Part shown: in pieces, positions 26,872 through 37,790 of the stretch
Layout: each line of letters opens with the position of its first letter
How positions within the stretch are numbered: the stretch's first letter is position 1
NCBI RefSeq assembly: GCF_000262245.1
Contig: NZ_AJSX01000030.1
Coordinates: 1-64,000, forward strand
Source of the DNA: Pasteurella bettyae CCUG 2042
GTDB taxonomy: Bacteria > Pseudomonadota > Gammaproteobacteria > Enterobacterales > Pasteurellaceae
Direction of reading: 5' to 3'
DNA length: 64,000 bases
Translations under genes and position numbers: made by a program
The notes under the pieces: model-generated
What the model saw: only the letters and a program-made list of their open reading frames with translations
What the model was told of the DNA's origin: nothing
Database searches by the model: none

Positions 26872-27339
26872 TTATAATGGCAATTCAGTTGTATTTTTGA
26901 CAGTTTTAAGACAAATTTCAGATTTTATGTTTTTAATACCAAGTTCTTTTGTTAAATATTTTTTACGGCAAGTATAAAATTCATCTAGATCAGCTACTTG
27001 TAGTTTAAGAATAAAATCATAATCTCCCATCATGAGATGGCATTCTGTCACTTGAGGAATTAATTTCATTTCATACATAAAGCGTTCTCGTTGAGCTACA
27101 TCTTCATCTAAGAAACAACCTAGTGCATAAACAGTCAAGTTACAATTAATTTTTTGTGGGTCTAAAATCGCGGTATATTTATGAATAATACCTTTTTCTT
27201 CTAAAATATTTACTCTTCTTAAACATGCAGAATTAGATAATCCAATTTCATTGGCCAATTCATTATTTTGTAATTTACCATTTCTTTGAAGTGCCCTTAA
27301 AATTCTCGTATCAATATTATCTAATATTTTATGCGTCAT
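26872..27339 (-). CDS. Lrp/AsnC-family transcription regulator
   Basis: 155 aa from the ATG at 27339, which has AAGGAATTCT upstream. An earlier in-frame ATG would add 13 residues. The N-terminal helix-turn-helix reads NNELANEIGLSNSACLRRVN followed by ILEEKGIIHKYTAILDP. The C-terminal RAM domain contains TECHLMMGDYDFILKLQVAD. Lying directly downstream of, and on the same strand as, the OTC-carbamate kinase-transporter operon, it is a candidate regulator of that operon responding to an amino acid such as arginine or ornithine. That target is inference. Confidence 0.93.
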   Translation of the reverse strand: MTHKILDNIDTRILRALQRNGKLQNNELANEIGLSNSACLRRVNILEEKGIIHKYTAILDPQKINCNLTVYALGCFLDEDVAQRERFMYEMKLIPQVTECHLMMGDYDFILKLQVADLDEFYTCRKKYLTKELGIKNIKSEICLKTVKNTTELPL

Positions 27340-27490
27340 AGAATTCCTTTTTTGATTTGACAACGTAATCGTTTTCATTTTAAAAGTAATGTATAAAATT
27401 ACAAGGAATCAACAATAAAAATGTGATCTAAGCAACCTTTTTCTTTTATGAAATGATTAATTTCTTAAACAAAATATATTCTATAAATTG

Positions 27491-27524
27491 GTGTTCATAA
27501 GGCAGTACCTTATGAACACACTTT
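27491..27524. terminator. Strong hairpin downstream of yfcC
   Basis: A perfect 12-bp stem (GTGTTCATAAGG/CCTTATGAACAC, loop CAGTA) lies 38 bp after the transporter stop. The T run is better on the + strand, but it sits where the - strand operon should end. Confidence 0.75.
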
Positions 27525-27556
27525 TTATGCTAGAACATTGACCTTTGATTTTCCAC

Positions 27557-29074
27557 TTAGGTATATAATTGGACTTGAACGATGAGTAATATTGAGCCAA
27601 TGGTTAGTAATACACCTATCATCGGTAGAACAAATTTCACCCAGCGATCAAATGGGATATGTAACATTTGTAGTGTTACTAATACGAGTCCTGTTGGTGC
27701 AAGGAATAGCATCGCATATTGCCCCCAGTTATAGGCAGATACTACCATATGTCTAGGAATACCTACAGCATCTGCAAGTGGCGCCATAATTGGCATAGAA
27801 AGCACAGCAAGACCAGAAGATGATGGAACGAAGAGCCCTAGAATAATGAAAACGCCTAATTGTGCAAGAATAAAGGCAGTAATTGGCATGCCAGAAACAA
27901 GATCAGACATATAAGCAAGAATCGTATCTGAAATCATGCTTTCATCAAGCACTAAGTTAACGCCACGTGCTAAACCAATGATGAGTGAAACACCCACTAA
28001 TTCTGATGCACCATGAGTGAAAGCATCAATAATTTCTTGTTCTCCTAGACGAGAAATAAACATAATTAGTATTGTTAAAGTGAGGAAGGATGCCGCCATT
28101 TGAGGGAACCACCAACCACCTGCCATGACACCCCAAATCATAATTGGGAAGGCAATACAGAAAATGCTTAAAATAATCTTTCTGCGAGTATTAAATGCTA
28201 ATTCAGTGGTTGGATCGTAATTAGTCATATAGCGGTTAAAGAATTCTTCTCTACTGTCATAAGTATAGGAGAAACTTGGTTGTGCTTTAATTTTTTTACA
28301 ATACCAATAGAGATAAGCGATTACACAAGCAGAGCCGAGTACAAGCCCAATAGTTCTAAATACAATACCTTCTGTAAATTGAATACCCGCCGCATTAGAG
28401 GCAATAACTACAGAGAAGGGATTGATAGTAGAGAAGGCGGTCCCCATTGATGAGGCAAGAAATATCGCACCAACGCAGACTATAGCATCATAACCCAAGG
28501 CGAGAAAAACAGGTACAAGAATTGGATAAAAGGCAACTGCCTCTTCTTCAATACCACAGGTGGTTCCGCCGATTGCCATTAACACACATACACTGAACAC
28601 GACAAAGAATTCATTACCTTTAGTTCGTTTTGCTAATGCTGATAGCCCAGCATTAAATGCTCCAGTTCGGTTGATAACCCCAATCATCCCACCAAGAACA
28701 AAGATAAAGACCATAACATCGGCAGCTTCAATAGTACCTTTCACCATGCTGATAGCAATATCTTGAGGTTGTTTAGGATTTTGTTCGACACGTTGATAGG
28801 AACCTGGAATAGCAATAGGTTTTCGAATAGTTCCTTCGGTGAAGTTATTTAAGTCAATTTTAATATTTAATTGTTCAAGTGACTCTTTGGTTGCTGGAAG
28901 ATATTGATCTTCTTTCTGGTATGTTTTTACGACAAATTGATTGGCTGCTGAATTGTAAACTAATTTAGAATAAGATCCCGCAGGGATGATCCAAGTGAGT
29001 ACAACTGCAAGAATTAGGATAATAAAGAGAATAGAAAATGCACTTGGAAACTTAAAGCTTTTTTTCTCGCTCAT
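27557..29074 (-). CDS. YfcC-family amino acid antiporter (probable arginine/citrulline-ornithine exchange)
   Basis: 505 aa with about 12-13 hydrophobic segments. VLTWIIPAGSYSKLVYN at the N-terminus, GGTTCGIEEEAVAFYPILVP and FVPSSSGLAVLSMPIMAPLA mark the YfcC/ArcD-like C4-dicarboxylate-type carrier family (DcuC/ArsB-like). Linked to carbamate kinase and OTC, it probably swaps an external arginine-pathway amino acid for ornithine. It is the last gene of the three-gene - strand operon. Substrate is inferred from context. Confidence 0.88.
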   Translation of the reverse strand: MSEKKSFKFPSAFSILFIILILAVVLTWIIPAGSYSKLVYNSAANQFVVKTYQKEDQYLPATKESLEQLNIKIDLNNFTEGTIRKPIAIPGSYQRVEQNPKQPQDIAISMVKGTIEAADVMVFIFVLGGMIGVINRTGAFNAGLSALAKRTKGNEFFVVFSVCVLMAIGGTTCGIEEEAVAFYPILVPVFLALGYDAIVCVGAIFLASSMGTAFSTINPFSVVIASNAAGIQFTEGIVFRTIGLVLGSACVIAYLYWYCKKIKAQPSFSYTYDSREEFFNRYMTNYDPTTELAFNTRRKIILSIFCIAFPIMIWGVMAGGWWFPQMAASFLTLTILIMFISRLGEQEIIDAFTHGASELVGVSLIIGLARGVNLVLDESMISDTILAYMSDLVSGMPITAFILAQLGVFIILGLFVPSSSGLAVLSMPIMAPLADAVGIPRHMVVSAYNWGQYAMLFLAPTGLVLVTLQMLHIPFDRWVKFVLPMIGVLLTIGSILLIVQVQLYT

Positions 29075-29105
29075 AAAAGAACTCCTTATCGCACGAGTTA
29101 TTAAT

Positions 29106-29139
29106 AAGGATGTATCTTTATTCGTTAAGATACATCCTT
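29106..29139 (-). promoter_or_regulatory. Intercistronic hairpin between arcC and yfcC
   Basis: A perfect 13-bp stem (AAGGATGTATCTT/AAGATACATCCTT) lies in the 77-bp gap between arcC and yfcC. No T run follows on the - strand, so an mRNA processing or stabilising element is more likely than a terminator. Confidence 0.6.
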
Positions 29140-29151
29140 AATTATTTATAT

Positions 29152-30084
29152 TTATGCGTAATATTCAATATCAGATACTTTTGTTGTAATACGAGTACCT
29201 GCTTTGCCCTCAACAATATCAATAATGTCTGATAATGAGCCAATTACTGCATCTTTTCCTGATTGTTTAACGAAATTAATGGCAGCTTGAACTTTTGGTC
29301 CCATTGAACCTGCCGCAAAGCCCATTTTACTAATGACATCAGGATGAGCTTTTGCAATTGCTTTTTGGGTTGGTTTACCCCAATCAACAAAAGTCGCGGA
29401 AACATCAGTTGCAATAATAAATAGATCAGCATTTAGATTTTCAGCAAGTAGAGCAGAGCAGAGATCTTTATCAATCACAGCTTCAACACCATGTAAGTTA
29501 CCTTGCTCATCGTAATAAGTTGGAATACCGCCACCGCCAGCACAAATTACGATACTGCCTTTTTCAAGTAACCATTTTACAGGACGAATTTCAAAAATTC
29601 GTTTTGGTAATGGACTTGGCACAACACGTCTATATTTATCGCCATCTTGAGCAATTGACCAACCTTTTTCAGCAGAAAGTTTCTCTGCTTCTTCTTTGGT
29701 ATAAACTGGTCCAATAGGTTTGGTTGGATTTTGGAAAGCAGGATCATTTGGATCGACTTCCACTTGGGAAAGTAATGTCGCAAATGGCACTTCAAATGGG
29801 ACTAAATTTCCTAATTCTTGTTGAATCATATAACCAATCATTCCCACAGATTCTGCACCTAAGACATCTAATGGATAAGTGGATACATCTTTATAAGCGG
29901 CACCTTGTAATGCTAATAAACCGACTTGAGGACCATTCCCATGAGTCACCACTAATTCATTATGTGGATACACTTTGGCTATTTGTTCGCAAGCAATTCT
30001 AACATTTTGGCGTTGATTTTCCGCAGATAACGGTTCTCCACGACGTAATAAGGCATTTCCGCCTAATGCAATAACAATTCTCAT
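29152..30084 (-). CDS. arcC: Carbamate kinase
   Basis: 310 aa. Motifs of the amino-acid-kinase fold are clear: [46 protein letters not shown] and [16 protein letters not shown]. It transfers phosphate from carbamoyl phosphate to ADP, making ATP. It lies 10 bp after OTC, as in arginine deiminase operons. With OTC it would turn citrulline into ornithine, CO2, ammonia and ATP. Confidence 0.97.
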   Translation of the reverse strand: MRIVIALGGNALLRRGEPLSAENQRQNVRIACEQIAKVYPHNELVVTHGNGPQVGLLALQGAAYKDVSTYPLDVLGAESVGMIGYMIQQELGNLVPFEVPFATLLSQVEVDPNDPAFQNPTKPIGPVYTKEEAEKLSAEKGWSIAQDGDKYRRVVPSPLPKRIFEIRPVKWLLEKGSIVICAGGGGIPTYYDEQGNLHGVEAVIDKDLCSALLAENLNADLFIIATDVSATFVDWGKPTQKAIAKAHPDVISKMGFAAGSMGPKVQAAINFVKQSGKDAVIGSLSDIIDIVEGKAGTRITTKVSDIEYYA

Positions 30085-30094
30085 ATTTTACTCC

Positions 30095-31099
30095 TTAGGC
30101 AAGGCTTGCAACCATCACAGCTTTAATAGTGTGCATACGGTTTTCAGCTTGTTCAAATGCTACATTCATTGGAGATTCAAACACATCTTCAGTGACTTCT
30201 ATACCATTGGCAAGTTGTGGATATTTTTCGGCAATTTGTTTACCCACTTTGGTTTCACTATTATGGAATGCTGGTAGACAATGCATAAATTTAACTTTTG
30301 GATTACCAGAACGTTTCATTAATTCAGGAGTTACTTGATAAGGCATTAATAGTTCGATACGTTTTCCCCAAGTTTCTAAAGGTTCACCCATAGAAACCCA
30401 AACATCGGTATGCACAAAATCAACACCTTTGATAGCTTTATCAATATCTTCTGTAACTGTAATTCTTGCTCCACTTTGTGCTGCAAATTTTTTGCACATT
30501 TTGATTAATTCATCATCAGGAAGTAATGCTTTTGGTGCACAAATACGAACATCCATACCAAGTTTTGCACCAATTAATAATAATGAGTTACCCATGTTAT
30601 TGCGGGCATCACCAATATACATATAACTGATTTCTGATAATGGCTTATCACAGTTTTCAATCATAGTAAGTACATCAGCTAACATTTGTGTTGGATGAAA
30701 TTCATCGGTTAAACCATTAAATACAGGCACCCCTGCATATTCAGCTAATTCATCAACAATGCTTTGTTTAAAACCGCGATATTCAATAGCATCATACATG
30801 CGACCAAGTACACGGGCGGTATCTTTCATACTTTCTTTATGACCAATTTGAGAGGAGGTAGGATCAATATAAGTCACTTGTGCCCCTTGATCATAAGCAG
30901 CGACTTCAAACGCACAACGAGTACGAGTAGAGGTTTTCTCGAAAATAAGTGCAATATTTTTACCTTTTAGTTTTTGTTGTTCTGTACCTGCATATTTGGC
31001 TCGTTTTAAATCTCGAGAAAGGTCTAGTAAATAGTTGATTTCACGTTGGCTATGATTGACTAAGCTAAGTAAGTGTCTATTTTTAATGTTAAATGCCAT
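30095..31099 (-). CDS. arcB: Ornithine carbamoyltransferase (catabolic type by context)
   Basis: 334 aa from the ATG at 31099 ([11 protein letters not shown]), with AGGAG upstream. A frame open to 31267 would add 56 residues of non-family sequence. The carbamoyl phosphate loop reads [20 protein letters not shown], with [12 protein letters not shown] and [13 protein letters not shown] at the ornithine site. Clustering with arcC and a transporter suggests the direction citrulline plus phosphate to ornithine plus carbamoyl phosphate. The same enzyme is often named ArgF in Haemophilus, and it may serve both directions. Confidence 0.95.
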   Translation of the reverse strand: MAFNIKNRHLLSLVNHSQREINYLLDLSRDLKRAKYAGTEQQKLKGKNIALIFEKTSTRTRCAFEVAAYDQGAQVTYIDPTSSQIGHKESMKDTARVLGRMYDAIEYRGFKQSIVDELAEYAGVPVFNGLTDEFHPTQMLADVLTMIENCDKPLSEISYMYIGDARNNMGNSLLLIGAKLGMDVRICAPKALLPDDELIKMCKKFAAQSGARITVTEDIDKAIKGVDFVHTDVWVSMGEPLETWGKRIELLMPYQVTPELMKRSGNPKVKFMHCLPAFHNSETKVGKQIAEKYPQLANGIEVTEDVFESPMNVAFEQAENRMHTIKAVMVASLA

Positions 31100-31515
31100 G
31101 ATAAATTCTCCTATAATATTTGAGTTACATATAGTGGAAAATTCAGAACAACGTCCACTATTGACGGAATTAATAATAAAAGATTCTAAAGTGAATAGGG
31201 TTGCTTTTTTAATAAACCCAATGTAAAGATTTCGAATAAAATTCAAAAAATTATAGGTGATAAGCAATGATATTTCATTAGCTATATCGCATAACTTTTT
31301 ATTAAAAAATATGTTTGAGAGTAATTAGGAAAAATAGATCGGATCAGTATGATTATTTAAGAGTAATTATTAATTTACTCTCAATATCTTTATAAAATAG
31401 CGTAGCTAGAATCAACATTTTTTGTGATAATAATATTCCAGTATCATTTTTAGCTTTTATTTATTGACTGAGATAGTCAATTTCAATGTAATTAATCAAA
31501 GGGTAATCATTTATA
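31100..31515. other. Divergent intergenic region, arcB / VirK-type gene
   Basis: 416 AT-rich bases that must contain the promoters of both divergent units. I see no complete ArgR or FNR box. TTTCGAATAAAATTCAAAA near 31230 resembles half of an ARG box but has the wrong spacing. Nothing else stands out. Confidence 0.4.
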
Positions 31516-32409
31516 ATGGATTATAAAGATCATTTCCAATTTCCTTTATTTAAGGAAATGTATCCTAACATTAAAAAATCTTCTTATCTCAAACAAACTC
31601 GTGAATTTTTACGTTATCAAGCAAAGACTTTAGTCTATCGAAAACAATGTAAAATGTTGGCTAACTATCTGAGTACACAGCCATTATGGCGTTCTATTTT
31701 TGAACAAGATCCTTATCGTGTAGATGCCTTATTAACTAAGTATTGTAATCGTCGTTTTTCAGTTTTTCAGCGCCTGAATTATATTAAGAAAAATTTTGAA
31801 GTGATGAATACAATTTTGGGTAATGATTTATGTGAAAAGTTAGTCAAACATGGTTTTATATCATTAGCAGAACTTCCAGATAATTTATCCTTACGATTAA
31901 ATATCAATCAGATTGATCCATTTGAAGGATTTTTCTCAATTAATTTACAAGATAATCAACGTAATATCAGTATTTACGATGCTTCCTTTACTTTTTTAAA
32001 TGAAAAACAGCTTTTGGTGGCTTCCATGCAGGGTTCTCACCATGAAAACGCATTGGATTTGATTAAACAAAGTACTAAATCGCTTTATGGTATTCGTCCA
32101 ATGTACATGTTAGTTAATTGTTTTAAATTGATGTGCCAACATTGGCAATGTGAGTTATTGGCAATTTCACATAAGCAGCAAGCAAAATATCGTTTTAATG
32201 ATCATTCAAGATTATTATTTAATTATGATGTATTTTGGCAATCCAATGGTGGCAGATTGATAAACCATTATTGGCATTTACCTTTATCTATTGAAATTAA
32301 ATCTATGGAGCAAATTGCCAGTAAAAAGCGAGCTTTATATCGTAAGCGTTATGCCATGTTAGAAGATGTTGAACAGCAAGTAAAAAATAGCTTAACTAGT
32401 TTGGCATAA
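31516..32409 (+). CDS. VirK/YbjX family protein (DUF535)
   Basis: 297 aa. The family pattern is visible: HFQFPLFKEMYPNIKKSSYL near the start, then the central YDASFTFLNEKQLLVASMQG, SLYGIRPMYMLVNCFKLMCQ, and SHKQQAKYRFNDHSRLLFN. VirK-type proteins are linked to resistance to antimicrobial peptides and surface factors in enterics, but their biochemical role is not settled. The gene stands alone with its own terminator. Confidence 0.9.
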   Translation: MDYKDHFQFPLFKEMYPNIKKSSYLKQTREFLRYQAKTLVYRKQCKMLANYLSTQPLWRSIFEQDPYRVDALLTKYCNRRFSVFQRLNYIKKNFEVMNTILGNDLCEKLVKHGFISLAELPDNLSLRLNINQIDPFEGFFSINLQDNQRNISIYDASFTFLNEKQLLVASMQGSHHENALDLIKQSTKSLYGIRPMYMLVNCFKLMCQHWQCELLAISHKQQAKYRFNDHSRLLFNYDVFWQSNGGRLINHYWHLPLSIEIKSMEQIASKKRALYRKRYAMLEDVEQQVKNSLTSLA

Positions 32410-32423
32410 ATTTTTTTAAAAAT

Positions 32424-32458
32424 AGACCGCACTTTTATTTGAAAAGGCGGTCTTGTTT
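32424..32458. terminator. Terminator between convergent VirK-type and M16 genes
   Basis: Stem AGACCGC/GCGGTCT with T-rich 3' flank. One arm runs into an uptake signal (ACCGCACTTTT). It can serve both convergent genes. Confidence 0.85.
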
Positions 32459-32462
32459 TAAT

Positions 32463-35255
32463 CTATGGTTTTAAAATTGAAACAAATCGAGCTTTTGGTG
32501 CTAAAGCTTGTTTAGCAAGTTTATCCATATTTGCTTTTGAGGCAATATTGGATAAATCTTGATATAAATAAATAGCTTCTGGGCTGCCTGTATTCCAGTA
32601 ACTTTCCTCAATAATGCTAACAATGGAGACTAACGAATCAAATTGATATTTAATTTGAGTGCGTTTTTCATCAATTTTCTTTTGTAATAAATCTGGATCA
32701 ATGCCTTTTGCCATTATCTCATCTAACACATGATGTGTTTGCTTAATAAGATAATCTGCACGTTCGGGAGCACAACTAAATTCGATTTTACCTTCTAACT
32801 GGGGCATTTCCTTAGCTTGTGAAAACCAACTATTGACAGAGTAAATGCCTGATTCTTTTTCACGTAATACCAAACGCAATTTTTCTTGCAGAATATCGCC
32901 GAGTAAATCAAGTTGATATTGTTGCTCTGGAGACCATTGATGATCTGTGGTCAGATAAATTTCAACATCTGCTCGAGGTTCATTTAAATTATGCATTACA
33001 AAGGTATGCTTTGGTATTTCAGATTTTACTTGATAATTCACCGCACTTTTATGCTTTACAGGCAAGTTAGAAAGATATTTTTTGACTAATTCTTCCACTT
33101 TATCCTGTTTTATATCTCCGATAATAAAATAAGTAAAATCTGTTTTTGCTAAAATTTGTGATTGATATATTTCACTAAGTTGTGCTTCGCTAAAGCTTAA
33201 TAGTTGGCGCTCATTGCTATCATATACTGTTGGTGTGGTTGGATAGCGTAAACGAGAAACGGCTTGCATGAATCTAGTTTCTTGATCGAGTTCTTTGAAA
33301 TAATCACGGGTTTCATGTCGATATTTACTTAAAGCCTGCTGAGAAACAGGGCTTTGTTGTAATTTTAACTGGAATAATTTTAATAAATCTTCTAGTTGAT
33401 AGGATTTACCAACAAGAGTAAAACCTTGTTTGTTATCATCAATAATAGTGGCAAATGCAATTGGGTTTTGGTTGAATAATTCATTAACATTGGCTAGAGG
33501 AAGATTACCAACTCCCGTATCGTCTACAAGCGTGACTGCGGTTCTTAATAAATGATAATCAGAACTTGGAACAGATCTTAATCCACCAGAAGTAACCGTT
33601 TTAAGATAAACTTGGTTAGGGGTTTTATCAGAATAGTGATAAATTAATTTATTGCCGTTTCCTAATTTGTATTCTGTAATATCCCCTTGCTGCCAATATT
33701 TTGTTTTATAAAGTTGTCCTATTTGTGCAGCGAGTTCAGGCATTTCCACATGAAGCTGTTGTTGTTGCCAAAGCGATTGTGGCTGGCTTAGATTTTCAGA
33801 CCATAATTGTTCAATGTTTTTTTCATTAAAAGGTAATTTTTTATCTGGGTATGGCTGAGTTATCATTAACAGTTTTGCTGGAATCTGAATAATACGACGT
33901 ACTTCTTGATTAATTTCTGTCAAGCTGAATTGGTTTAAAAACTGTTTATTTAAACGGTAGCGATCTTGCATGCCAACTGGGATTTGTTTATTTGCAGCAA
34001 TAGGAATTAAATCATCTGCAATCTTCAAACTCCCAGATTTGATGCTTTTTTGTTTTTCATTCAATTGTAATAAACGAGCAATTTCTGTTTTGACTTCTGT
34101 CTCGCTGAAACCTTGTTGCTGTATTTGTGCAATGAACATAAATAATGATTTAACTGTTGTTAAATAATCTGTTTTAAGTGGCTGGATAAGAAAAATATTT
34201 TGAATAGTTTCTTTGCCTAAATGACTCCGATAGAAATTTGCTGAATCAATATTTTCACTATGATTTGCCTCCCATGTTTGCAAACGTAAATTGATTAATT
34301 TGACAATAATTTGGTGCATGAGATCTTGTTTGTATTCTGTGAGTGTATTTTTTTCTTTTGCTTCTTCAAAGAAACTTAATTCAATACTTGGAATCATAAT
34401 GCCTGATTCAGATACGGTTGCGACTCGCCAATGATTTACCAAAGGAATATTGTAATTAATTTTTTCTAAAGCAGACCGCACTTTTGTTGGTTTTTCATCA
34501 AGTTTTGATGAGATTAAATTTAATACTTGTGAAGCATTAATATCTCCTACAATAATTAAAGACATATTGTCAGGGCGATACCATTTGCTATAAAAATCTT
34601 TCACGCGCTGAGAAGAAATATTGCGAATAATATTCATATCGCCGATAGGATCTCGTAATACATAACGAGAGCCAACCATTTCTATTGCACTTTTTTTATC
34701 ACCAAGACGTAGCATTGGGCTTAAACGACGTCGCCATTCTTCTTCAACAATACCTCGTTCATTATCTACATCTTGGGGTAAGATGGTGAGATTATTCATC
34801 CATTCATTTACCACATCAAAAGCTAAACTGAGACTTTGATTATCTGTTTTATCCAAATTGAGTGTATAGACTGTATTTTCAAAATCGGTAAATGCATTAA
34901 TATCTCGAGCAAATTTCATGCCTAACTGTTCAAGTGCATTAATAATTTGATTTTCAGGAAATTTCTTGGAACCATTGAATGCCATATGTTCCACTAAATG
35001 AGCAATCCCTTTTTGATCATCATCTTCATTCATTGAGCCAGCATTGACCACTAGGCGAATATAAGCTCGTTTTGCAGGTTCATTATTAGGTACAATAAAA
35101 TAGTTTAATCCATTATGTAGTTGCCCATGTTGAATCATGGGATCAAAAGGCAATAGATTATTTTCCTGTTTTGTTGTATGACAACTTATGAGGAAGGGAA
35201 GTAAGATTAAAAGTGCGGTTCTATTTAAGAAAATTCTAAAGCGTAGAGTAAACAT
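32463..35255 (-). CDS. M16-family zinc protease, periplasmic lipoprotein (PqqL/FusC-like)
   Basis: 930 aa, two-domain M16 length. The signal sequence ends in a lipobox (LISC, residues 22-25). The inverted zinc motif HLVEH is at residues 86-90, within GIAHLVEHMAFNGS. The downstream glutamate lies in ERGIVEEEWRR. A second, inactive M16 repeat occupies the C-terminal half. It is directly downstream of a TonB receptor, the pairing of E. coli PqqL-YddB and Pectobacterium FusC-FusA, where the protease processes an imported protein. An uptake signal in the signal-peptide region encodes part of RTALL. Confidence 0.92.
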   Translation of the reverse strand: MFTLRFRIFLNRTALLILLPFLISCHTTKQENNLLPFDPMIQHGQLHNGLNYFIVPNNEPAKRAYIRLVVNAGSMNEDDDQKGIAHLVEHMAFNGSKKFPENQIINALEQLGMKFARDINAFTDFENTVYTLNLDKTDNQSLSLAFDVVNEWMNNLTILPQDVDNERGIVEEEWRRRLSPMLRLGDKKSAIEMVGSRYVLRDPIGDMNIIRNISSQRVKDFYSKWYRPDNMSLIIVGDINASQVLNLISSKLDEKPTKVRSALEKINYNIPLVNHWRVATVSESGIMIPSIELSFFEEAKEKNTLTEYKQDLMHQIIVKLINLRLQTWEANHSENIDSANFYRSHLGKETIQNIFLIQPLKTDYLTTVKSLFMFIAQIQQQGFSETEVKTEIARLLQLNEKQKSIKSGSLKIADDLIPIAANKQIPVGMQDRYRLNKQFLNQFSLTEINQEVRRIIQIPAKLLMITQPYPDKKLPFNEKNIEQLWSENLSQPQSLWQQQQLHVEMPELAAQIGQLYKTKYWQQGDITEYKLGNGNKLIYHYSDKTPNQVYLKTVTSGGLRSVPSSDYHLLRTAVTLVDDTGVGNLPLANVNELFNQNPIAFATIIDDNKQGFTLVGKSYQLEDLLKLFQLKLQQSPVSQQALSKYRHETRDYFKELDQETRFMQAVSRLRYPTTPTVYDSNERQLLSFSEAQLSEIYQSQILAKTDFTYFIIGDIKQDKVEELVKKYLSNLPVKHKSAVNYQVKSEIPKHTFVMHNLNEPRADVEIYLTTDHQWSPEQQYQLDLLGDILQEKLRLVLREKESGIYSVNSWFSQAKEMPQLEGKIEFSCAPERADYLIKQTHHVLDEIMAKGIDPDLLQKKIDEKRTQIKYQFDSLVSIVSIIEESYWNTGSPEAIYLYQDLSNIASKANMDKLAKQALAPKARFVSILKP

Positions 35256-35274
35256 ATTGATTCCGAAAGTACAA

Positions 35275-35302
35275 AATCCATACTGCAGAAACAGTATGGA
35301 TT
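35275..35302 (-). terminator. Hairpin between TonB receptor and M16 genes
   Basis: A perfect 11-bp stem (AATCCATACTG/CAGTATGGATT) follows the receptor stop by 24 bp. Its - strand T tract is short, so it may only reduce, not stop, transcription into the protease gene. Confidence 0.65.
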
Positions 35303-35325
35303 AATTGGTTAAAATACAAGATTAA

Positions 35326-37728
35326 TTAGAATTGATAGCCTACTTCAAGCCAGAATTCTCGTCCTGGTGTGTAGATGCTATATTCACTATTTGTTGACAG
35401 TGATTTTAATTTATTGATTTTTCTTGTTTTATTTAATACATTTAAAACATCTACCTGAAAATAGATAGAATGTTCACCAGAGATGGTTGGTTGCCAACGT
35501 AAACTGGTATCCCATTGTGTATGTGAACCATAATCATAACTACGGAAACGTGCAATTTCATCAAGGCTATTTCCATCAATTTCTTCATAGCCTTTAATTG
35601 GGGCTTTCATATACACTTTATTTGACCAAGTAATATTATAGTCAGGGATTGCCATATCAATCCCTAAACGAGCAATCCAATCTTCGTTACTGCTGTTTAC
35701 TTTTTGTTGCATGGCTTTTCGTGTCATTTTTTTACCATCTAAATAAACATTTTCATTAGGATCAAATTGGTTATTTAGATCAGCACGTTGGGTGTTTAAC
35801 CAGTCAAAGCCAAGTGAGGTATTCCAATAAGTCTTCCCAATTTGCCAAGGCTGTTTGTTATTTACTTCAAAGGTGTAAATATCAACGCCAAAATCATTAC
35901 CATTGGCATAATATTTAGCATATTCAGGATCGCCACTTGGACGTAATCCAATCTGCTTACGTTTTAAAATGATACGATCTCGGTTATCGCGATGAATATA
36001 GCCAACTTTAAATTGCATATTTTTATAACCTTGTTCTAAGGTTATGCTAAGTTCATCAGCATGTGGCGTTTTTAATCTATTTGCATCTTGAAAATCACGA
36101 ATATTAGTAGTATCTCTATTTAATTTCAAAATTTCATTTGTTAATTTTAATGAAGCAAAAGAGCGACCATAATAACGATTAAGCCCAACCGAAAAGGCTG
36201 TTTCATCCCAAGGTTGGTATTTTGTCACAAATCGAGGTGCGATATTATTATTTTTAAGATAATCATCTCGTTCGATTCTGATACCTGGGCGGAATTCGAG
36301 ATGATTCCATTTAATTAAATCTTCACCATAAATAACTATATTTTGATAATCTGTTTTGACCTTTCCTTTTGGCGTTGAAGATGAATTTAAAGGCATAAGA
36401 TTATCTTTTTCTCCAAACCAAAGACTTGAATGGACATCTTGCTCACGATCAAATTTATAATAGGTGGCTTGATAAATTGCACCAATGGAAACAGAATGAT
36501 TAGTGACGCCTAAATCAAATGGTTTAATGGCCAATTCAGTAGAATAATGAATATTCTCTTGTGACATTTTACTATTTCCATATCCACCTTCTTCATAGTC
36601 ATAAAGAGGATCATAATTTTCATCAACCACATTAACGATTTTCACGTTAGCACTGCCAGATTTTCGCTTATCTTCAAAATGATCATAAGCTAGCGTATTT
36701 GTCCATGTACTTGAATCAAAATCATGAATCCAAGCAATAGTTGCACCATAGGCAGTATGGTAATCTTTAACATTATTATCGTAATTAGTTGGGAAATATT
36801 TTTGTTCTTTATAATTAGAATAACGTGTACTTAACTCAATACGATTATTATCATTCATTGCCCAGTTAAAATTTAATAAAGCATTTTCAGATAAACGTTT
36901 GTGATTTTGTTTTGCAAGTTGAGCTTTATCTGAAAAACCAATTAATCGGTATTGCTCAATGGTTGAATAACGGCGACTAAAACCAACTACCATACCGAGG
37001 TTATCGCTCAAACCTTTTTCTGCCATAATACTAAAATTATGTTTATTATATTTAGGTTGTAAATCTGCGGAACCGTCTAAACCAGGCATAACCTTATTTA
37101 GAATTTGACTGGAATTTCCATCTTCATTCATTTTTGCCCAAGATGAATTTGTTGTACGGTATTTTAGATGAACATGGTCTTGACCTGAATATTGTTTGGT
37201 TTTTGCTACAACAGCGCCCCCCATAAAACCGCCTAAACTGGCAGAAATATTATGATCTTGGACTTCAACTTTTGAAAGCATGTTAGCATCAAAAAAATAG
37301 CCTTGAGTACTACTAATACCCGGAACTACTTGCATTGCACCATCAAGAATTTCACTATCAATACTCAGATCATTATTTACATTGACGTTATCAACAAAAT
37401 AAGCAGTCTGATTACTGTCAGCCCCATTAATTGAAATATTTTCAGGTTTGATTTCACCTCGTTGTAAACCATTTTGATCGCTATGTTCATAGCGTACATG
37501 CGGATTTGAACGGAGATAATCTGTGATATTACCATTTGATACAGGTGTTTTATGCATATCCTGTTGTGTAATATCTTGACTTGATGTAAGCGATTTATTG
37601 CTATTTCCATATACTACAATTTCAGGCAACATATTACTATTAGATGGCTGTTGTGATTCAGCTTGTGCATGAATTGAAGCGCAAATAAGTACCCCAAGAA
37701 GGGATTTTTTACAGTTAAATGAAGTCAT
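35326..37728 (-). CDS. TonB-dependent outer-membrane receptor
   Basis: 800 aa. A signal peptide ([17 protein letters not shown]) is followed by a TonB-box-like LPEIVVYG, a plug domain ([38 protein letters not shown]), and a beta-barrel with alternating aromatic strands ending in the canonical C-terminal Phe (WLEVGYQF). A Fur-type operator lies about 45 bp upstream of the start, so it is probably iron-repressed. Its partner is the adjacent M16 protease. Together they suggest import and breakdown of an iron-containing protein or peptide. The ligand is unknown. Confidence 0.95.
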   Translation of the reverse strand: MTSFNCKKSLLGVLICASIHAQAESQQPSNSNMLPEIVVYGNSNKSLTSSQDITQQDMHKTPVSNGNITDYLRSNPHVRYEHSDQNGLQRGEIKPENISINGADSNQTAYFVDNVNVNNDLSIDSEILDGAMQVVPGISSTQGYFFDANMLSKVEVQDHNISASLGGFMGGAVVAKTKQYSGQDHVHLKYRTTNSSWAKMNEDGNSSQILNKVMPGLDGSADLQPKYNKHNFSIMAEKGLSDNLGMVVGFSRRYSTIEQYRLIGFSDKAQLAKQNHKRLSENALLNFNWAMNDNNRIELSTRYSNYKEQKYFPTNYDNNVKDYHTAYGATIAWIHDFDSSTWTNTLAYDHFEDKRKSGSANVKIVNVVDENYDPLYDYEEGGYGNSKMSQENIHYSTELAIKPFDLGVTNHSVSIGAIYQATYYKFDREQDVHSSLWFGEKDNLMPLNSSSTPKGKVKTDYQNIVIYGEDLIKWNHLEFRPGIRIERDDYLKNNNIAPRFVTKYQPWDETAFSVGLNRYYGRSFASLKLTNEILKLNRDTTNIRDFQDANRLKTPHADELSITLEQGYKNMQFKVGYIHRDNRDRIILKRKQIGLRPSGDPEYAKYYANGNDFGVDIYTFEVNNKQPWQIGKTYWNTSLGFDWLNTQRADLNNQFDPNENVYLDGKKMTRKAMQQKVNSSNEDWIARLGIDMAIPDYNITWSNKVYMKAPIKGYEEIDGNSLDEIARFRSYDYGSHTQWDTSLRWQPTISGEHSIYFQVDVLNVLNKTRKINKLKSLSTNSEYSIYTPGREFWLEVGYQF

Positions 37729-37771
37729 AGGTTTCCTTACAAAATAAAGTAAAATTGGTGTTATTTATTAT

Positions 37772-37790
37772 GATAATTATTATCATTATA
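37772..37790 (-). promoter_or_regulatory. Fur box upstream of the TonB receptor
   Basis: GATAATTATTATCATTATA matches most of the Fur consensus GATAATGATAATCATTATC. It lies 44-62 bases upstream of the receptor start codon, in the promoter position. Confidence 0.82.

Noticed and set aside
31225-31250. Possible ARG box upstream of the OTC gene
   Set aside because: The GAAT/ATTC half-sites are separated by 3 rather than 4 bases, and the flanks do not match the consensus.
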